DNA from: Absidia repens
Taxonomy: Eukaryota; Mucoromycota; Mucoromycetes; Mucorales; Cunninghamellaceae
DNA length: 64,000 nt
Reading direction: 5' to 3'
NCBI GenBank assembly: GCA_002105175.1
Contig: MCGE01000013.1
Coordinates: 868,001 to 932,000 of the forward strand
Both the position numbers and the translations under genes were made by a program. The notes under the pieces are model-generated. The model saw only the letters and a list, made by a program, of their open reading frames with translations. It did not search any database and was not told the origin of the DNA. Each line of letters opens with the position of its first letter. The stretch's first letter is position 1. This document shows positions 60,001 through 64,000 of the stretch, piece by piece.

Positions 60001-61226
60001 TTTTGGTAGTAATGCAAACAGCAGTGCTAACCGCTCAGCCTTGGTTCAAAAAAAAAAAAAAAAAAAGGCTAGAGTCAGTACATTGATGGTTGCTATATCA
60101 GAAAGAGAGGAATTTATATAATTACCATAACTTCACATAAGCCCGAATATTCCACTATATAACACACATATTCAGGATCGCCTTCCAATAATCGTAATGC
60201 AAACAATATGGCTTCTCTTGCAATTTCACCCGTTTCGCCAGGAATATTCATAAAATCAATCAAATGGGTAAACATATCAAATCGAGGCTATTCCAATGAT
60301 AATAATAATAAAAGCATATGAGTATCTGTTCATTTCCGAGTGGAAGGGGGGAGGCAGGAGTAAATCTTACCATCAAGAACATGTTCCATTGTATCTTTTC
60401 ATCTAAACTCTCCCGTCGGTTGTGCGACGTTTTGCCATCTTTGCTACTTCGCCAGACATTTTCACCGAGACCACGACACCACCCGCGTTCAAAAAATAAG
60501 TCCATCAAGGCAGCGTTGGTTCCTTTAAAATGAGCAAAGACCCCGTGCATCAACTTGACTAGTTCCAGTGAGAGTTCAGCAATGGCAGCATGACGTTCTT
60601 CAGAACAAGCCTCGGGATCCACTTCCAGTTGTTCGTAATGATGAGCTATCAGTCTATGACAGGAAGTGATGAGTTTTTGGAGTGGGACATGCACAGCGCG
60701 CTCCGGTAATAACTGAGCATGAACGTTGATAACCAAACTACAGAAAAACCGAAGACAATGAATGCGCATTCCAAATGGTGTCTAGACACAAAATAAAATA
60801 AAAAATAAAATAAATTTTTTCCATTGTCGAAAGTTGTAAGTGGAAGAAAAAAAAAAAGACTTACATCCACTTTGGCAAATTCGACCAATTCTTCAAGTAC
60901 ACGTCGTTGCAATAAGTATTCCAAGCAAGGGCCCGTTTCAAGGGTATCATTCACACGTTCATATTCCAGTTCTTCAGCTTGAATGAGTTTGATGATGTTT
61001 TGCAAGGCAGTTGGTATAGGTGTCAAATCAACAGCATCTTTCAAAGCATCTATAGTCAAATAGATAATAGTTAATATAAATAATAAATGAAGTTTATTTT
61101 CATTTTATCTGTACCTGCAGCAGTTTCATAGTATTTTTGTATGCTCAACCAGGATTGGGACAACAATTCCAGCTTTGACTTGCTATTGTTTCTTCCCGAT
61201 AAAAACTTTGAAAGAAACATAGACAT
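57041..61226 (-). CDS. FHIP-family protein (FTS-Hook-interacting, RAI16-like)
   Basis: Family members join FTS and Hook to couple early endosomes to dynein/dynactin; in filamentous fungi this drives long-range endosome motion in hyphae. Minus-strand exons are 61226-61115, 61049-60865, 60781-60371, 60287-60126, 60039-58967 and 58877-57041. All are GT-AG and the frame closes to 1259 aa. Family landmarks are the N-terminal helical repeats with GPCLEYLLQRRVLEELVEFA, TPFGMRIHCLRFF, NAALMDLFFERGW, then REAILFALRLLEGDPEYVCY and SGLCEVMAERLALLFALLP. The region FYSFWEYLNDVARVADKRLM is the conserved Trp block, and FIKRCSNYEGLFLHHLFDLF belongs to the second half. A fungal-type insertion of acidic and Thr-rich sequence (~residues 440-590) and a poly-Gln/His segment near the C terminus are unusual additions. 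Assignment is by pattern recognition; a profile search would confirm it. Confidence 0.85.
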
Positions 61227-61862
61227 GCTTCAAAACAAGATGAAAGACGGTGAGAAAGAAAAGTGGGGATGAATTGTGGCAGAGAAAAAAAAAAAAAAAA
61301 GATCAGGGGAAGAAAAAAAAAAGTTCAATATAATCAAAAGGGAGACGAGACGAGGCAATTTTTTTTTTTTTTTTTGAAAAAATATTCGGTGTTTCAAACT
61401 ATTGCGAGCACTGTACCTGATTTGGACCTCACATTTAATGACCTGCCCTTTGTTGTATTTACGGCATCATAGTATATATTTACCTTTTAACTAAACAGTA
61501 CCTGCTACAGTACCATAAAAAATAAACATAGATAACATCAAAACCACCCTATTATACTGTAATCATGTCCGAATAGGAAGGGGTTTGAAATGTGTGAAAT
61601 ATACTAGGATATGATTTACGTTGGCTAGCTTAAATTGGTTGCTAAAGTAGAGTTGCACTCAACCCCAATCGTATAGAGCAACACAGTTGTGGTGCCATCA
61701 AAAACACGTGGCCAATCAAATCGCGGAGATCGAAAAAAGGCATAAAAAATAAATTCATTCCTTTGTCCTTTTCTTTCTTTTTCCTTTCCTTTTTTCTTTA
61801 AAAAAAGATTTTTTTAATCAGTTACCATTATTTAATAGAAATCATCACAAGGACACAATAAA
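61227..61862. promoter_or_regulatory. Divergent promoter region, FHIP gene and right-edge gene
   Basis: Start codons lie 636 bp apart. A16 and T17 runs flank 61285-61375. A C/T tract (61760-61800) leads to the plus-strand start. AACACGTGGCCAATC at about 61704 holds a CACGTG box next to a CCAAT box, a plausible activator site. Confidence 0.5.
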
Positions 61863-64000
61863 ATGCCTTCTAGATCTCGTACCTCTAAACCCGCACCTCG
61901 ATTAGACTATAGACAGGTAAAAAAAAAAAAAAAGGATTTGCAGTTCAACCATTCATTCCGTCTCACTCCGCTTATTATCTTTCTTCTTTTTCAATCTTTT
62001 ACATAGAGTACAATCATTGAAACTCCTTGTGATAAAGTAGGTTTTATATCATAAGAGAATGATATTCAGGGGGGTAGTTATATCCGATGGTGATGAATAA
62101 AGAAGAAGAAAAATAAGGAGACTTTCCTTCCTTAAAAAAAACTTGATTACTTACACCTTTGCTTCTTTTTTCATTATTCCATAGTCTATTCCTTTGTCTC
62201 CTTGCTATGATACCAAAGCCTTCAATAATACTGGAGCAATATTGGTAATTATGACTATATATAACCAACTTGTCCTTGGTATAGCATATTTACCCTCATC
62301 TATTTATATTATCTTTACAGGACGAACCTTATTGTGCAGCGCCTCCACCAAAGTCATCAGCAGTGACAAACAAAACATCCAGCACTCGCAGCAACAAAAT
62401 TGGTGATGATGTATCTGAAAATTACTGCACAAGGTAACAAACAGCACTATTGATATCAAAATGTCTAATGTACTCACATTCAAGATACGATTTCTCTTGT
62501 AATAGCAGTAGTGGTAGTAGTGTTACCAATGACAACTATGATGATACCCTATCAATGGCCAATGATTCTCATTCCCTATTGCTTAGAAAGGCAACTTCTC
62601 AATCTTCTATGAATTTGACAACACTACTAGACAACGGTGTCCCTCTTCATCATGACGATATTATACCAAGATCAACAAAATCGGAACCTTACTCCTTTAC
62701 ATTGCTTCAGCCACAAGAACATCCACCAGAAGAAACCAATGTTGATTATGATTATAGCAACGATGATTGGAACAAAACAAATTCACTAGATAATGATTAT
62801 GGTGGCGGTACTGAAAAAATGGTAATAAGAAAAAAAGGGAATTACAAAAGGAGAAATAAAGTGTATGCAGGGTATTATTTTCATCGTATTAATTTATTTA
62901 TTTTGGCGATGACCACAATTATTTTAGGATACTACAGACCATGAAGAATCTATTTGGATAAAACGAAAGGCATTAGAAAATCGACTACTGGGTATCATCA
63001 CCAAAACGATTGATCACGAACTACAGCGCAACTGTCCTACAGCAGCAACCTCACCTCAGGAGCAACGGCAACAGCAACAACTCATGACTCTTGTTGATGA
63101 TCATTCTGAATTTGACAAGGATGACCGTAGCTCCGATCCGAGCGGGGAACCATCGTCATCATCCCCCTCTTCATCTGTATCACAATGGTGGCAGCAACAA
63201 CACGTGGCATTAGAAAAAACTATCACCACCCAGCAACAAATCTTCACCACAACTATGGAACAATTGAAACGGCGGATGGATTCATTGGAACGGGCTCAAC
63301 AAGAGTACATTCTGCAACAACAACAACAAAGTCAGAATTCACAGAACGAGCAAAAGAAATACAATGCATTGCACACTCGTTATATGGACTTGGTGACACA
63401 GCACTCGCATCAACTTGAAAAATATCAGCAACTGGAACAGGCTCATCTCTCACAATCAAACAAGTTAAGATCATTAGAACTAAAGCAATTCCATCAGCAG
63501 CCTCAGCGATCTACCTTTAGATATCAACAACAACAACAACAACAACCAACTGCCACAACCATGCTTCCTTCGCCTCCTTTGAATGGTGTCCAAAAACAAT
63601 GCAAAACCAATGATCAACAAGATATCAGCCTGGATCAACAAAAGAAAAAGAGGAATATCATGGATCGACAGCAGTACCAACATGGCGTTAGACATTCTCA
63701 CCATCAACATCATTCTAATCATAGCGCCAATACTACTTCATCTCATACTAATGCTCACAATTCCTACATCCAATATCAGCAAAAGACAAAACCTTATTCC
63801 TCCACACCAATACTTCCTACTCCAAATGCATCACCGACCACCACGACCACCATCATCGCCACGTCAAAAGAGCTTGCAACTTCCAACTCCAACATCCAAT
63901 TACCGGCAAACTCGTCGCAACAGCAACAGCAACAGCAATCATTTAAAATGGACGATGGTTACGTAGAGTTTATGACGGAATGCAATGGACAACCTGTGCT
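61863..64000 (+). CDS. Q-rich coiled-coil protein, partial (continues past right edge)
   Basis: Six exons are visible: 61863-61916, 62007-62036, 62185-62244, 62321-62433, 62485-62821 and 62928->64000, at least 555 aa. No family is recognised. The first four exons are tiny and encode a polar N terminus (MPSRSRTSKPAPRLDYRQ, then IPLSPCYDTKAF). Exon 5 is Ser/Asp/Asn-rich. Exon 6 starts DTTDHEESIWIKRKALENRL and contains a long coiled coil (LEKTITTQQQIFTTTMEQLK, RRMDSLERAQQEYILQQQ, HSHQLEKYQQLEQAHLSQSN) between poly-Gln tracts, then a Ser/Thr/His-rich region. The acceptor at 62926-62927 was chosen because the later AG before ACCATGAAG leads to a stop. The layout suggests a scaffold or regulator, without evidence for a specific role. 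Confidence 0.72.

Overview
The window is eukaryotic nuclear DNA from a fungus, most likely an early-diverging filamentous fungus of the Mucoromycota and probably Mucorales. That placement is an inference from AT-rich DNA with long A and T homopolymers, short introns with GT-AG borders, pyrimidine tracts just upstream of start codons, an RPL40 ubiquitin fusion, a GDP-mannose 4,6-dehydratase (fucose supply) and fungal-type HAL-family kinase and Ecm27-like exchanger genes. No database search was possible.

Layout. 1-2.9 kb: TFIIB (cut by the left edge) and GDP-mannose 4,6-dehydratase, both minus. 4.5-5.6 kb: a SANT-like protein of unknown role. 8.6-10.7 kb: a ten-exon RING-H2 protein resembling TRAIP. 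11.1-12.0 kb: ribosomal protein uL15 (RPL28), minus. 13.9-15.0 kb: a triplicated ~407 bp tandem repeat with inverted ends. 15.9-17.8 kb: a four-exon unknown gene. 18.7-19.3 kb: a YCII-domain protein. 21.4-25.2 kb: all four core histones as two divergent pairs (H2B/H2A and H4/H3). 26.3 kb: initiator tRNA-Met. 30.1-31.7 kb: NDUFA4-like subunit and ribosomal protein uS11 (RPS14). 32.2-36.2 kb: a 13-exon cation/Ca2+ exchanger, minus. 37-41.6 kb: a secreted cysteine-rich protein, a CaaX-tailed small protein, a HAL/NPR-type kinase and ubiquitin-eL40. 44.3-50.8 kb: a cytochrome P450 and a purple acid phosphatase. 53.5-56.1 kb: a small secreted cysteine-rich protein and an F-box-like protein. 57.0-61.2 kb: an FHIP-family protein, minus. 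61.9-64 kb: a Q-rich coiled-coil protein that runs off the right edge.

Most genes are unrelated housekeeping loci. The exceptions are the histone quartet, which forms one coherent locus with shared divergent promoters, and the translation genes, which share a splice layout in which the start codon stands alone in its own exon.

The long gene-poor gaps are not empty. Nine copies, intact to badly decayed, of one 600-730 bp dispersed element recur in them. Good copies open with CCCGCCCACGTG, then a pyrimidine tract, a highly conserved ~130 bp core able to form a hairpin, and several AATAAA-type signals. It is noncoding as far as I can see and is the best candidate here for something undescribed. 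Exon borders were read by eye from splice motifs and reading frame; most should be exact, but an error of one or two bases is possible.
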